64,000 bases of DNA. Origin: Cristatella mucedo (lineage: Eukaryota; Bryozoa; Phylactolaemata; Cristatellidae). The position numbers and the translations under genes are program-made. Numbering within the stretch: the first letter of the stretch is position 1; each line of letters starts with the position of its first letter. The notes below the pieces were generated by a model. It did not search any database, was not told the DNA's origin, and worked only from the letters and a program-made list of their open reading frames with translations. Location of the stretch: positions 699,001-763,000 of the forward strand of contig WPIO01000153.1 in the NCBI GenBank assembly GCA_009760855.2. The letters run 5' to 3'. Shown here piece by piece: positions 1 to 7,562 of the stretch.

Positions 1-169
1 AAAGTAGATCGGCATTGGTTCACTCTGTTTCGGCCAGCTTGTTGACCTCCTCCATTGCTGCTTCCTTCGATTGGCAGTCGTCCTGAGCCGAACTCGAGTT
101 GGGCACTATCGGCAGCAGCAATACCCAGCCGATAGGCTATGGTCACCCTCAGACCTTCGACATGGCTGA
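1..169. other. host flank, unassigned
   Basis: This is GC-richer sequence unlike the AT-rich element that follows. On the minus strand one frame is open across most of it, and another ends in a charged, Glu/Lys-rich stretch (EEVNKLAETE) before a stop near base 45. That could be the end of a host exon, but I recognise no family and see no convincing start or splice site. Function unknown. Confidence 0.3.
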
Positions 170-350
170 CAAAAGCAAACTTGCATGCTGACCCATTGCA
201 TGCCACCCCTATTGAGGTTGTTCATGTTGTTTACCGAGCGTTATATTACTCACCGTTCAATTGAGTTTCCCTTTGCAACAAGGGAAAAGCACCAAGAAAG
301 TGATGGAGTGATTTGAGCTCACTTTTCAAGAGCCTTAATAATATTATTAT
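170..350 (+). mobile_element. LINE 3'-tail-like remnant
   Basis: The stretch around 179-217 (ACTTGCATGCTGAC, then TGCAT and CACC blocks) resembles 11743-11786. The following 265-345 (GTTTCCCTTTGCA, GATTTGAG, then an AT-only AATAATATTATTAT tail) resembles 11815-11920 in the same order. The second copy is attached to a LINE reverse-transcriptase C-terminus, so I infer this one is the decayed 3' UTR of a related element. Similarity was judged by eye; it is imperfect and gapped. Confidence 0.35.
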
Positions 351-521
351 CATTGCCTGCAAAATAGCTTTTTCACAGCTATATGAGTCAGCTCCAGTCG
401 TTCTCACTCGAAATCGTGATGTGAATTTGGTCAGAGAATATGCAGCAGTATGGTGCTGTCGCTCGGGGATGTGCTACATGCTATTAGGGCAGTTGGCCAG
501 CGTTGCTGCTACTCGATAGCC
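351..521. other. host flank up to the viral element; nothing recognised
   Basis: No gene, repeat or RNA is recognisable here. The border with the AT-rich element is placed at about 521/522, because the packaging-ATPase frame on the minus strand loses family resemblance after a VIDLT motif at 522-536. No target-site duplication is apparent against the right border near 9113. Confidence 0.4.
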
Positions 522-1115
522 TGTTAGATCAATAACACAATAACTATATCCATTCCTTGTACAAGAATTTACCTAGTCTTTAAAATGCTTCTTATCAATA
601 TCACCAACACATGAATCACGAATGTATTCTATATCAGTATTATTCTGTTTAAAGATTATTGTCATATTTCTATTATTTCTTATTTCTCTTCTAGGAATAT
701 TAGTAAAACCTTGATCAAGATAAAATGTATTCAAGCCTTTATGTCTTCCTTTAATAAAGTAATCTGAGATCTTAGATTGATCTTCAGTCAGTAAGTCATC
801 TAATACAACCTTTTTACAATTCTTATATGAATCAACTTCTGGCATCGACTCAATTCCATTAACCCAAACACATGCAGGTTTCTGTCTAGTCATTGCCATA
901 AGTCCAAAATATAACTTTTGATCTAAACTTGAAGCAATGATTGTACAAATATCGTAAAGAATCTTTCCATAAAATATCAAATTAATTACTTACTGTGATT
1001 TACCTGTACCACTTGGTCCAAGAACTAATGCGCTAATGGGAACTTTAGGTAATGGTTCTTAATGTCCAGTGTCCACATCTTGTCCAAAATTGAATTGTTT
1101 AACTTGCAAAGACAT
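522..1115 (-). pseudogene. FtsK/A32-type genome-packaging ATPase, broken
   Basis: In intact relatives this ATPase drives DNA into the capsid. The minus-strand frame from an ATG at 1113-1115 shows a Walker A P-loop GPSGTGKS (996-1019), a Walker B VVLDD (795-809), and downstream GRHKGLNTFYLDQ and IRNNRNMTIIFK motifs typical of Polinton and NCLDV A32-like packaging ATPases. About 198 codons remain, close to but a little shorter than usual, because family resemblance ends at VIDLT (522-536), where host DNA begins. In-frame stops are TAA at 1059-1061, TAA at 990-992 (just after the P-loop) and TAG at 573-575. It diverges from the zinc-ribbon gene at 1137 across a 21-base spacer. The family call is firm; non-functionality is inferred from the three stops. 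Confidence 0.85.
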
Positions 1116-1136
1116 TTATTCCATATTATAATAGAT
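1116..1136. promoter_or_regulatory. 21-base divergent spacer with TATAATA motif
   Basis: This spacer separates the ATPase start (minus) from the zinc-ribbon start (plus). It contains ATATTATAATAGAT directly before the plus-strand ATG at 1137, matching the start-proximal motif seen before other genes of the element. A shared bidirectional promoter is inferred. Confidence 0.45.
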
Positions 1137-1520
1137 ATGGAAATATATTGTTTGAAGTGTAAAAAACAAACTGATACACTCCATGAGGAGTATTTAGAAG
1201 TAGATAGTACGAAAGGAATGAGGGGAATGCTTAAAGGTATTTGTACTATTTGTAATAGTAAGAAGTCAAAGTTTGTTAAATTGAGAACAACAGTTGGATC
1301 TGGAAGAATACAATGCAAATCTGGTTCAGGAAGAATACAAAATAAATCTGGTTCTCGAAGAATACAAAACAAATCAGGATCATCTGTTCCAACTCCTGCT
1401 TTATTTGCTGCAATATCAAATACACTTAGTAAAAAATTCTCAGGTAGTAAAGATATATATAGTGGTTCTGGAGATAAAGAACAAATGATTGAAGAATCAA
1501 AAAAGACTATTAAGCAATAA
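1137..1520 (+). CDS. zinc-ribbon protein with GSGRIQNKS repeats
   Basis: The start is set at 1137 rather than the upstream ATG at 1062, because 1137 follows the element's start motif and begins directly with the conserved domain. The protein has 127 residues. Cys5, Cys8, Cys36 and Cys39 form a CxxC-27-CxxC zinc ribbon (CLKCKK, CTICNS) of the type found at the N-terminus of small Polinton/adintovirus virion-associated proteins. Three 9-residue repeats follow (residues about 54-80), then a Ser/Lys-rich tail. The frame closes with TAA at 1518-1520, at the start of an A-run that overlaps the beginning of the protease frame, so a frameshift may have separated an originally longer or fused product. 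Exact role unknown; nucleic-acid or protein binding is a guess from the fold. Confidence 0.65.
   Translation: MEIYCLKCKKQTDTLHEEYLEVDSTKGMRGMLKGICTICNSKKSKFVKLRTTVGSGRIQCKSGSGRIQNKSGSRRIQNKSGSSVPTPALFAAISNTLSKKFSGSKDIYSGSGDKEQMIEESKKTIKQ
1296..1376 (+). repeat. 27-base tandem repeat x3 inside the zinc-ribbon gene
   Basis: Units at 1296-1322, 1323-1349 and 1350-1376 each encode a 9-residue GSGRIQNKS-like repeat. The unit keeps the reading frame, and differences are mostly single substitutions, one of which gives GSRRIQNKS. Confidence 0.9.
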
Positions 1521-1530
1521 AAAAAAAGTA

Positions 1531-1908
1531 AAATCATCACCTTTGACTGATATAGAAATAAATAATTATATAAAAGAATTAAATATAAAGAATTTTAGAT
1601 GTGTCTTTGCAAGAGACGAACTAACAAAATAATTAAGAAATGAATGTCTTATTTGTAATACTGGTGAATCAGAAAAAGCAATACATCATTGGGGAGCACT
1701 TAAAAAAGAAGGAAACAAATGTTTTTACTTTGATTCATTTGGTGCACCACCTTTACCCAAAGTTATAAAATATTTTGGTGTTATACAAACATTTCAGACG
1801 TTTAAGTTACAGGAATACGATCAAACAGATTGTGGAATAAGGTGTCTAATCTTCTTAAAACTAATGCAAGAATCAGATTTTAGATCTACAATGGAATTAT
1901 TCATTTAG
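1531..1908 (+). pseudogene. adenain-type (Ulp1-like) cysteine protease, one in-frame stop
   Basis: Relatives in adenoviruses and Polintons mature capsid proteins. The frame shows the catalytic layout in order: His in AIHHW (His codon 1687-1689), Asp in YFDSFG (1732-1734), then Gln and Cys in QTDCG (Gln 1822-1824, Cys 1831-1833). The upstream LTDIEI and RCVFARDEL stretches match the expected N-terminal part. An in-frame TAA lies at 1630-1632 between DELTK and the next conserved block, and no clear start codon is left because the upstream frame runs back into the A-run at 1519-1527. It ends with TAG at 1906-1908. Family identity is strong. All catalytic residues remain, so the visible damage is the single stop plus the uncertain start. 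Confidence 0.85.
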
Positions 1909-1930
1909 TTTAAACATTTTCCTTTCCTTG

Positions 1931-1937
1931 TATAGTC
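1931..1937 (+). promoter_or_regulatory. start-proximal TATAG motif
   Basis: TATAGTC directly precedes the ATG at 1938, a shortened form of the element's common start motif. Confidence 0.35.
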
Positions 1938-2433
1938 ATGGAAACGGAGAATAAAAAATTTGTTGTACTCGAAAATGCTGCATTCGTAATTCCTTAAGGA
2001 AAATAAGCACGTATTCACATTGAAGAGAAAATTAGTAAAGATTCGAAGCCTTACTTCAATGCATAGATGTATATTACAGAAGATATGAGACCTTTACTTG
2101 AAGATATTGCTAATAGAGCAAGTATGAAGCTTAAATTTAGTGGTTATTATATGAGTGCTCGTTCAACTAGTGATATTAGAATTGCTTTTGGTAAGAAAGC
2201 AAGTATCTTCTTTGATAAAAAAAATAAACAAAATAAATTTACTAGTGTTGCTGAAATAATTTAAAAGTTTGAAAATGGCTTTGCTGTAACTGGAGATCTA
2301 GACGGTTCATATGTTACTAAAGATACTTATAACTCAGAAGAAAGACTAAATGTTTGAATTGAAGATTGATCAAGTAAAAGTTTATAATATAGATAAAAAA
2401 GGACAAGATAAATTCAATCCTGCAGATTATTAG
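1938..2433 (+). pseudogene. unidentified element protein, multiple stops and a frame change
   Basis: A coding-like frame begins METENKKFVVLENAAF and continues with high-quality protein character (YITEDMRPLLEDIA, ASMKLKFSGYYMSARS, FAVTGDLDGSYVT) despite in-frame TAA at 1995-1997 and 2004-2006, TAG at 2064-2066 and TAA at 2262-2264. It closes with TGA at 2355-2357. A different frame starting at an ATG at 2350 continues with equally protein-like sequence (FELKIDQVKVYNIDKK) to a TAG at 2431-2433, suggesting a frameshift near 2350. I do not recognise the family. Its position between the protease and the PLA2 gene suggests a virion or DNA-associated protein of the element. Four TAA/TAG codons at mid-protein positions are unusual (see findings). 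Confidence 0.6.
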
Positions 2434-2488
2434 ATACTAAAAATAAAAATTAGATAAACATAAACATAAAATAAAACAAAAATTAGTT

Positions 2489-3255
2489 CTATATATTTTT
2501 TTTACTTATAGATAACATCTTATCAGCTAAAGTTTTAGCATAATTAGTTATTTTATTTATACTTGATGGATTTGATACTTTATCTTTTAAGAATTCCATT
2601 GCAAACTTGCTGTCTATGATACTACCACCTATTCCTAAACCTAATTTTGCCTTTGCTGTCATAATGGCAGCAACCGTTTTTGCATCCTCACGAACGTAAT
2701 TTGATTGTTTAGGATCTAATGCAATACGAGCAGCTGATTCTGCTAAAACTAAATCAGATACATTTCTTATTTCAGTTCTCTTTGGTTCAGGATCATTTGA
2801 TGTCTCTGTATATGTGTAGTCGTGAATTAAAGCACGTGCATCCAAATCATTCACTCTAGTGTAACCCTGTTCCATTTTTTTTTTAATTGAGTACCTGGCC
2901 CGGCATAAGAATATTTCCCAGTATTGTTGAAAGATCCACCTGGAGCATTTTCAGATTGAACACCTTTAGGAAGAGGAAGATGAAACTCTCTTCCACCAGA
3001 TCATTTGTTTATTATATCTACTATGCCAGAACCCTGTCTTCTATTTGCTCTTAGGTGTTTAAGAGCGATATTCAATTGCAAACCTTTATTAGCACTTCTA
3101 CTTTTTTCTACTTTATTTAGTTTAGTCTTTGTAAGAAGAATTAGAACAGAAACTGTTAAATCTGAATGTTTAAGTCTGATTGATATTGGTTCGTTAGAGT
3201 TACGTATTAATTTCACCTGACGATTGGATAAAGATAGTTTTACTTCGTGATACAT
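2489..3255 (-). pseudogene. PLA2-domain minor virion protein, broken
   Basis: Start ATG at 3253-3255, preceded by the element's start motif. The N-terminal ~84 residues (VKLSLSNRQVKLIR, LLTKTKLNK, QGSGIVDII) resemble the N-terminal region of Polinton/adintovirus minor virion (pX-like) proteins. Downstream lies a phospholipase A2 signature of the parvovirus VP1/adintovirus kind: calcium-loop YAGPGT (2890-2907) and catalytic His-Asp in ARALIHDYTY (HD at 2819-2824). Such domains help virions cross membranes. Breaks are TGA at 3001-3003 between the two parts and a frame change in a 10-T tract at 2875-2884, between the calcium loop and the catalytic helix. The C-terminal frame ends at 2489. Domain identity is strong; whether the two parts were one protein is inferred from the shared frame. 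Confidence 0.75.
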
Positions 3256-3307
3256 AATTTCTATAATATAATAAAATATTTTAAACAGATAAAAACATAT
3301 AATAGAA
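3256..3307. promoter_or_regulatory. 52-base divergent promoter region
   Basis: This region lies between the start codons of the PLA2 gene (minus) and the HNH-AP2 gene (plus). Both edges carry the motif: minus-strand TTATATTATAGAAATT before the PLA2 ATG and plus-strand CATATAATAGAA before the ATG at 3308. A bidirectional promoter is inferred. Confidence 0.5.
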
Positions 3308-3880
3308 ATGTCTGATGACGAAGTGTTGATAATGTTGAAGATTTTAGAGATAAAGTTATGAATTTATTGGACTACAATGCATTCACCGGAAATGTTTGTT
3401 TGGAATGTGGATAGAGGTAGAAAAGCAAAAACAGGTGAGGAAGCAGGTTGTATAAGACCAGATGAATATAGACAAATAATGATTGACGGAAAATTCTATT
3501 ATGCACATAGATTGGCGTGGCTCATTTGTAAAAATGAAATGCCTACTTTTCAAATAGATCATATAAATCTAGACAAGACTGATAATTGATTAAACAATTT
3601 AAGACTTGCTACTGCTTCTGAGAATAGCAGAAATAAAGCAAAAAGAGAAGGATTGACATCTAATTATATCGGTGTTAGATGGTTTGAGAAATCAAATAAA
3701 TGGAGAGCAAATATTCGAATACACAGAAAAAAGAAGTACTTGGGATATTTCGATAATGAGGATGATGCTGCAACTGCTTACGATTTAGCAGAAATCAAAT
3801 ATCATCTAGAATTCACACGACTTAATTTTACTTATACTTTAACAGACGATATTAAAATAGTTCGCTACACAGATTATTAG
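3308..3880 (+). pseudogene. HNH-AP2 homing endonuclease, broken
   Basis: The domain order is that of HNH endonucleases carried by phages and large viruses: an N-terminal LLDYNAFTG segment, then VDRGRKAK, HRLAWLICK and IDHIN (the HNH core, roughly 3400-3580), then an AP2 DNA-binding domain (YIGVRW, KWRANIRI, KKKYLGYF, AATAYDLAE; 3660-3800). Such enzymes cut DNA at a target site to spread their own gene. Damage: the opening ATG frame (3308) and the LLDYN frame differ by one shift near 3328, a second shift lies near 3400 in a T-rich stretch, and TGA at 3587-3589 interrupts the HNH core. The gene runs into TAG at 3878-3880 and overlaps the tail of the convergent gene by four bases. Confidence 0.85.
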
Positions 3881-4986
3881 TAGCTACACCTTTGTTTCAG
3901 TTCAACTAACAGCTTTTTAATCTCTCTATCAATTTCTTCAGGTGTTGCACCTCTTCAATAAAGAGTACTCAACAACATAGCTGATTCAGCCTTATAATTA
4001 CTAGTTTTCTTGCCACCGACTGATGAAGCTTCTACTTGTTTAATATCTCTTTTCCATTCTGGTGTAAAGTCCACGCCTCCGCTCTCCACTAGTTTTCTTC
4101 CTTGATCTTGGTAATCCAATCTATTTTGTACTTATTTTCTTTGAACTTTACCACTAACATCGATATCAACTCCTCTATCAATTAGTTTTACCATTTTCTT
4201 TAAGTCAGTTATTGCATTTGTTAGACGTTCGCTTTGCAAAGTTAGTGCATTCATTCTTTCCTCATGTGTTTTCATAGGTGGACTTTTACCAGCGAACATA
4301 GTTTGATCCACCAACTTTTTTATTAGACTTGCAACAGCAACTTCTATCGAAATTCCAGTCCCAACACCTCCAATAATACTAGCTATTAAACCGACAAGTG
4401 CTGGGATTGCAGGGAGAAAGCCTCCACTTTGTACTTCTAAGGAATTCTTAGACCAAGTTTTAGGATCTAATTGTGAGCTATCCCAATTTACTTCTATTCC
4501 AAACACTTCACTTAAATATTCTTTTGGATTCCAATACCAAGAATAATTATCTTTTTCTGCTGCAAGTAAAACATCATTAATTGCTAAACCAATTTCTAGT
4601 GATTCAATCATCTTTTGTAATCCTTTTTTTTCTGACATTGTTTTCCAAAAAACCTGTCCATATTTCCCACTAGTAATATAATCTACTATTTGTTTTATAA
4701 AAAGACTTAGATCAACTAATCCTGTAAATCCACTAAGAAAACCTCCTACAACTTTTGTTCCAGCTCCAATAACTTTAAGAGATTGTAAGACTTTAGGAAC
4801 AGCTGTTGCAATCTTTTCAGACGCTTGAAGTGATAATCTTGCTGCTAATTTTGGTAATAATTTTGTAACTGCTTTTTCACCTATTTTTGTTGCAGTTTTT
4901 ACACCTTCTTAAACTTCTATAGTTGTTTTAGTCCCTTTTTTTAAATCTTCTTCTACACCTTTACCTCTTTTTACTTTTTTCGACAT
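3877..4986 (-). pseudogene. long minor-virion-like protein with hydrophobic GGFLPAIP segment
   Basis: A single minus-strand frame of about 370 codons runs from ATG 4984-4986 to TAA 3877-3879, broken by TAA at 4909-4911, TAA at 4132-4134 and TGA at 3955-3957. It starts very basic (SKKVKRGKG). It then has a long amphipathic or hydrophobic region (LQSLKVIGAGTKVVGGFLSG), and around residue 185 a strongly hydrophobic segment GGFLPAIPALVGLIASII. That last motif resembles adenovirus pX/mu and the related membrane-active minor proteins of adintoviruses. The C-terminal part is charged and probably helical (GATPEEIDREIKKLL). I infer a virion core or membrane-penetration role. It is divergent from the first fibre gene with a 10-base spacer. 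Confidence 0.6.
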
Positions 4987-4996
4987 ATATTATATA
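4987..4996. promoter_or_regulatory. 10-base shared divergent promoter motif
   Basis: Only ATATTATATA separates the start codon of the minus-strand gene (4984-4986) from that of the first fibre gene (4997-4999). Both genes therefore begin directly at the same TATA-like box. Any promoter must lie here or within the coding ends, and 5' leaders would be nearly absent. Confidence 0.5.
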
Positions 4997-5860
4997 ATGG
5001 AGAAAGTTAGAAAAGTCAATGGTAATAGTTATACTAATCTTGATGCAAATAATAATAGAATAACTAATTTAGGATTTCCTGTTAATAGTGGTGATGCTAT
5101 AAGATTAGAGTATGCTCTAATTAAAAGTGTTGGTAATAATGTTATTAGTAATCCTTCAGGAGAAATAGCAAAAGTATCAGCTCTAACTGATTTGTTACCA
5201 AAGAGTGGAGCAGTAATGAAATCACAATTAAATTGTAACAATGTTTATGGTATATCTGGTAACTCTGCTGATGGAACTGTATACTCAGATTTAAGACCAT
5301 ATAAAGTAATAAACTATGGATTACTTAAAAGTATGACTGCTGTGTTTCAAGGTAAAGCAATGTCAAGTATTGATATGGGAAATAAGAATATTATGAATGT
5401 AAAAGTTTCTGATGTAGTATCAAAACAATATGTTGATACTAATAAACAAGTAACATTTAAATACTTAGGTTTGAATGGTACTTATCCAAGTATATTTTAT
5501 CTTGATATGTTAGGTCTTAATATTACTGCTAATGGAAGTACAGGTAATGAGCTTCAAACTCAACAAATTACAACTGGCGATATGCCTGTTGTTGCAGCTA
5601 CTGAAAAAATCATAGCATATCATACTAATCTTAAAACATGCTTTCCAAGAGTATTACCTAATTTTGGAATGGTATCTAATATTATGTATGCAACTAATAA
5701 AACTAATTCTTATGTAGAATTAACTAGTGATAATACTTATGGAGTAAGTGGTACAGTAGTTTTAATAATTAACATTGATGGAACATGTAGATATTCTATC
5801 GATAAGTTTACAGTTGCTAGTGGAATTACTTTTATAGATTTTATTGTTAGTATTTTATAG
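4997..5860 (+). CDS. fibre-like protein 1 (intact frame)
   Basis: This 287-residue open frame is uninterrupted and the best preserved large gene of the element. The N-terminal half carries phage tail-fibre-style shaft repeats of the pattern D-x-NNN-x-I-x-NL then DA or DV with a K-x-YVD ending (LDANNNRITNLGFPVNS, IDMGNKNIMNV, SKQYVDTNK). The C-terminal ~140 residues are beta-rich without repeats and probably form a head or knob. Such proteins bind host surfaces. The gene is followed after two bases by a second, related gene (start 5863), and a third follows, forming a tandem family. It ends with TAG. Family by repeat pattern; receptor unknown. Confidence 0.7.
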   Translation: MEKVRKVNGNSYTNLDANNNRITNLGFPVNSGDAIRLEYALIKSVGNNVISNPSGEIAKVSALTDLLPKSGAVMKSQLNCNNVYGISGNSADGTVYSDLRPYKVINYGLLKSMTAVFQGKAMSSIDMGNKNIMNVKVSDVVSKQYVDTNKQVTFKYLGLNGTYPSIFYLDMLGLNITANGSTGNELQTQQITTGDMPVVAATEKIIAYHTNLKTCFPRVLPNFGMVSNIMYATNKTNSYVELTSDNTYGVSGTVVLIINIDGTCRYSIDKFTVASGITFIDFIVSIL

Positions 5861-5862
5861 AA
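5851..5862 (+). promoter_or_regulatory. start-proximal TATTTTATAGAA motif
   Basis: TATTTTATAGAA ends exactly at the ATG at 5863 and overlaps the stop codon of the preceding fibre gene, so the second fibre gene may have its own start signal although it abuts the first. Confidence 0.4.
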
Positions 5863-6670
5863 ATGTTAGGTGAAACAACATCAAAGAATTGTATTAAAAA
5901 AACTGGTGATATACTTAGTGGAAATCAAAATATGGATAATAATCTTATAAAGAATTTATGTGATCCTGTTGACGCTGGTGATGCAGAAAATAGAAAATAT
6001 ATAGATACTAATTTTGTTACTAGGATTTCTTGATCAACAACGAATGATGGAGATATTGATATGAATAGTTTTAGAATAGTAGATCTTGCTAAACCTATAA
6101 ATCCTAGTGATGCTGCAACAAAGGATTGTGCTGATACTAAATTACCACTTACTGGTGGAACAATTAGAGGAAATTTAATTGTAAATGGTAGTATTAGAAC
6201 TAATGTTTCATATGATGGTGGAAATCCAGACTTAGATTATACAGTACCAAATAAAAAGTATTTCGATGACAATTTTCTTAATTTACATGGTGGAACTGTT
6301 AATGGTAATTTAGACATGCAAAATAATGTTATTAGAATTGTAAATGATCCTGTTAATCAAACTGACGGTGTAAACCTTGGGTATCTAAATAGAATATCTG
6401 ATGGAAATGTAACAAAAGTAATATTCAGTACAAGTATAGCACCACAGAGTACAATTATTTATGGAACTGTATATCAAGGACTATTTCTTATTCCTCCTGA
6501 TGATGAAATGGAAAGACATTCCAAATGGTTTATTTGTAATTCCTGCATCTTATATTGCACCAAATGGTTATCAAAAAATGCTTATTCCTCTTCCTCCAAC
6601 AGGAATAAGTTCTAAGCACACATTTCAATTATTATATATGCAAGTTTTATTCTCAATTCAAATAAAATAA
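5863..6670 (+). pseudogene. fibre-like protein 2, stop and frameshift
   Basis: This gene is paralogous to the neighbouring fibre gene. Shaft-type repeats are clear: GDILSGNQNMDNNLIKNL, MNSFRIVDLAKP, LPLTGGTIRGNLIVNG, GGTVNGNLDMQNNVIRIV and DPVNQTDGVNLGYL. TGA at 6031-6033 interrupts the first repeats. Near 6505-6540 the reading frame changes: the upstream frame continues into low-quality sequence, while another frame reads a coherent C-terminus (FVIPASYIAPNGYQKM, LPPTGISSKH) to TAA at 6668-6670. The knob domain is therefore split from the shaft. Damage is visible in the sequence; loss of function is inferred. Confidence 0.65.
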
Positions 6671-6755
6671 TACAAATGGATTTGCCGTTTGTTTGCACAC
6701 CAGATTTAATTAAAAAAATAGTAGATTTTACTATTTATATAGCTATATCATAAAA
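6671..6755 (+). promoter_or_regulatory. AT-rich spacer before fibre gene 3
   Basis: This short spacer ends in TATTTATATAGCTATATCATAAAA immediately before the ATG at 6756; only the TATATAG core resembles the element's start motif. Nothing else is visible. Confidence 0.3.
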
Positions 6756-7562
6756 ATGCTTTCTAGAAAAGATTTACAAATGGATGGGACATTGAACTTT
6801 GATTCAAACAGAATAATTAATGTTGGAGAAACTGTTGATACATTAGAAACAGTTAATAAAGTGTTTGCTGATAACAATTATCTAAGGAAGGATTCTGATC
6901 AACATATAACTGGTAATGTATCTGCAAACTCAAACAAATATGCAAGAATATCAGATCCTATCAATGGAAGAGATATTGCAACAAAACAATATGTTGATAC
7001 AAAAACAGGAATGTATAAACAAGATGAAACATTAAATGGAAATGTAAGTGTTGAAGATAATTAATGAATAGAACAGAACACACTTTTGCTAATTATACTC
7101 CAACTGATTTAATAGCTAATAAGTACATAATAATTTCTATTTGAAGTGTGGAAGCTTACCATTTGTCAGAACATTTATTAATAATGTTGGTTTTATTGGA
7201 TACTGGGGTAATTTAACTGCAAATAGTATAAGTAATATTGGAACACCAACACAAGCCTTTTCTTCTTCTACTAATGGTCAACAATTTTAGCAAAGCTATC
7301 AGATATTAACATAAAAAAACCAGTTTACTCAAGAATAAAAATAAAAATAAGAGATATTGATACTGCTACTTTAAAAGTCAATAATGTTATTGCTAATATG
7401 AGTAGATATGTAGTAATAAATAGTTCAAATTCATATTGTTCATTTTTATTAAAAGATGATAATAGAACTTGAATAAACTATAGAATTAAACGTGCTCAAG
7501 TTGTTATATCTATAGATACATTTAGTGGAAGTGATATATTCTTTTTAAAATATAACTATTAA
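6756..7562 (+). pseudogene. fibre-like protein 3, heavily fragmented
   Basis: The first 102 codons are open and show shaft repeats (MDGTLNFDSNRIINVGE, HITGNVSANSNKYARIS, ATKQYVDTKTG). The frame ends in TAA at 7062-7064, which overlaps an ATG (TAATG) of another frame. Coherent protein-like pieces then follow in changing frames: ANYTPTDLIANKYIII, FINNVGFIGYWGNLTANS and IKIRDIDTATLKVNNVI, with TGA and TAG codons between them. At least three frame changes are needed to read the C-terminal head domain. This is the most decayed of the three tandem fibre genes. Confidence 0.6.

Noticed and set aside
1062-1136. Upstream ATG at 1062 as the start of the zinc-ribbon protein
   Set aside because: It would extend through the divergent spacer and into the ATPase N-terminus; the ATG at 1137 follows the start motif and opens directly on the conserved domain.
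1025-1540. 171-codon minus-strand frame with DLFCILPEP-like repeats
   Set aside because: It is the antisense shadow of the zinc-ribbon gene; the plus strand has the CxxC pairs and start motif.
3005-3220. Plus-strand frame opposite the PLA2 gene
   Set aside because: Antisense shadow; the minus strand carries the family-like motifs.
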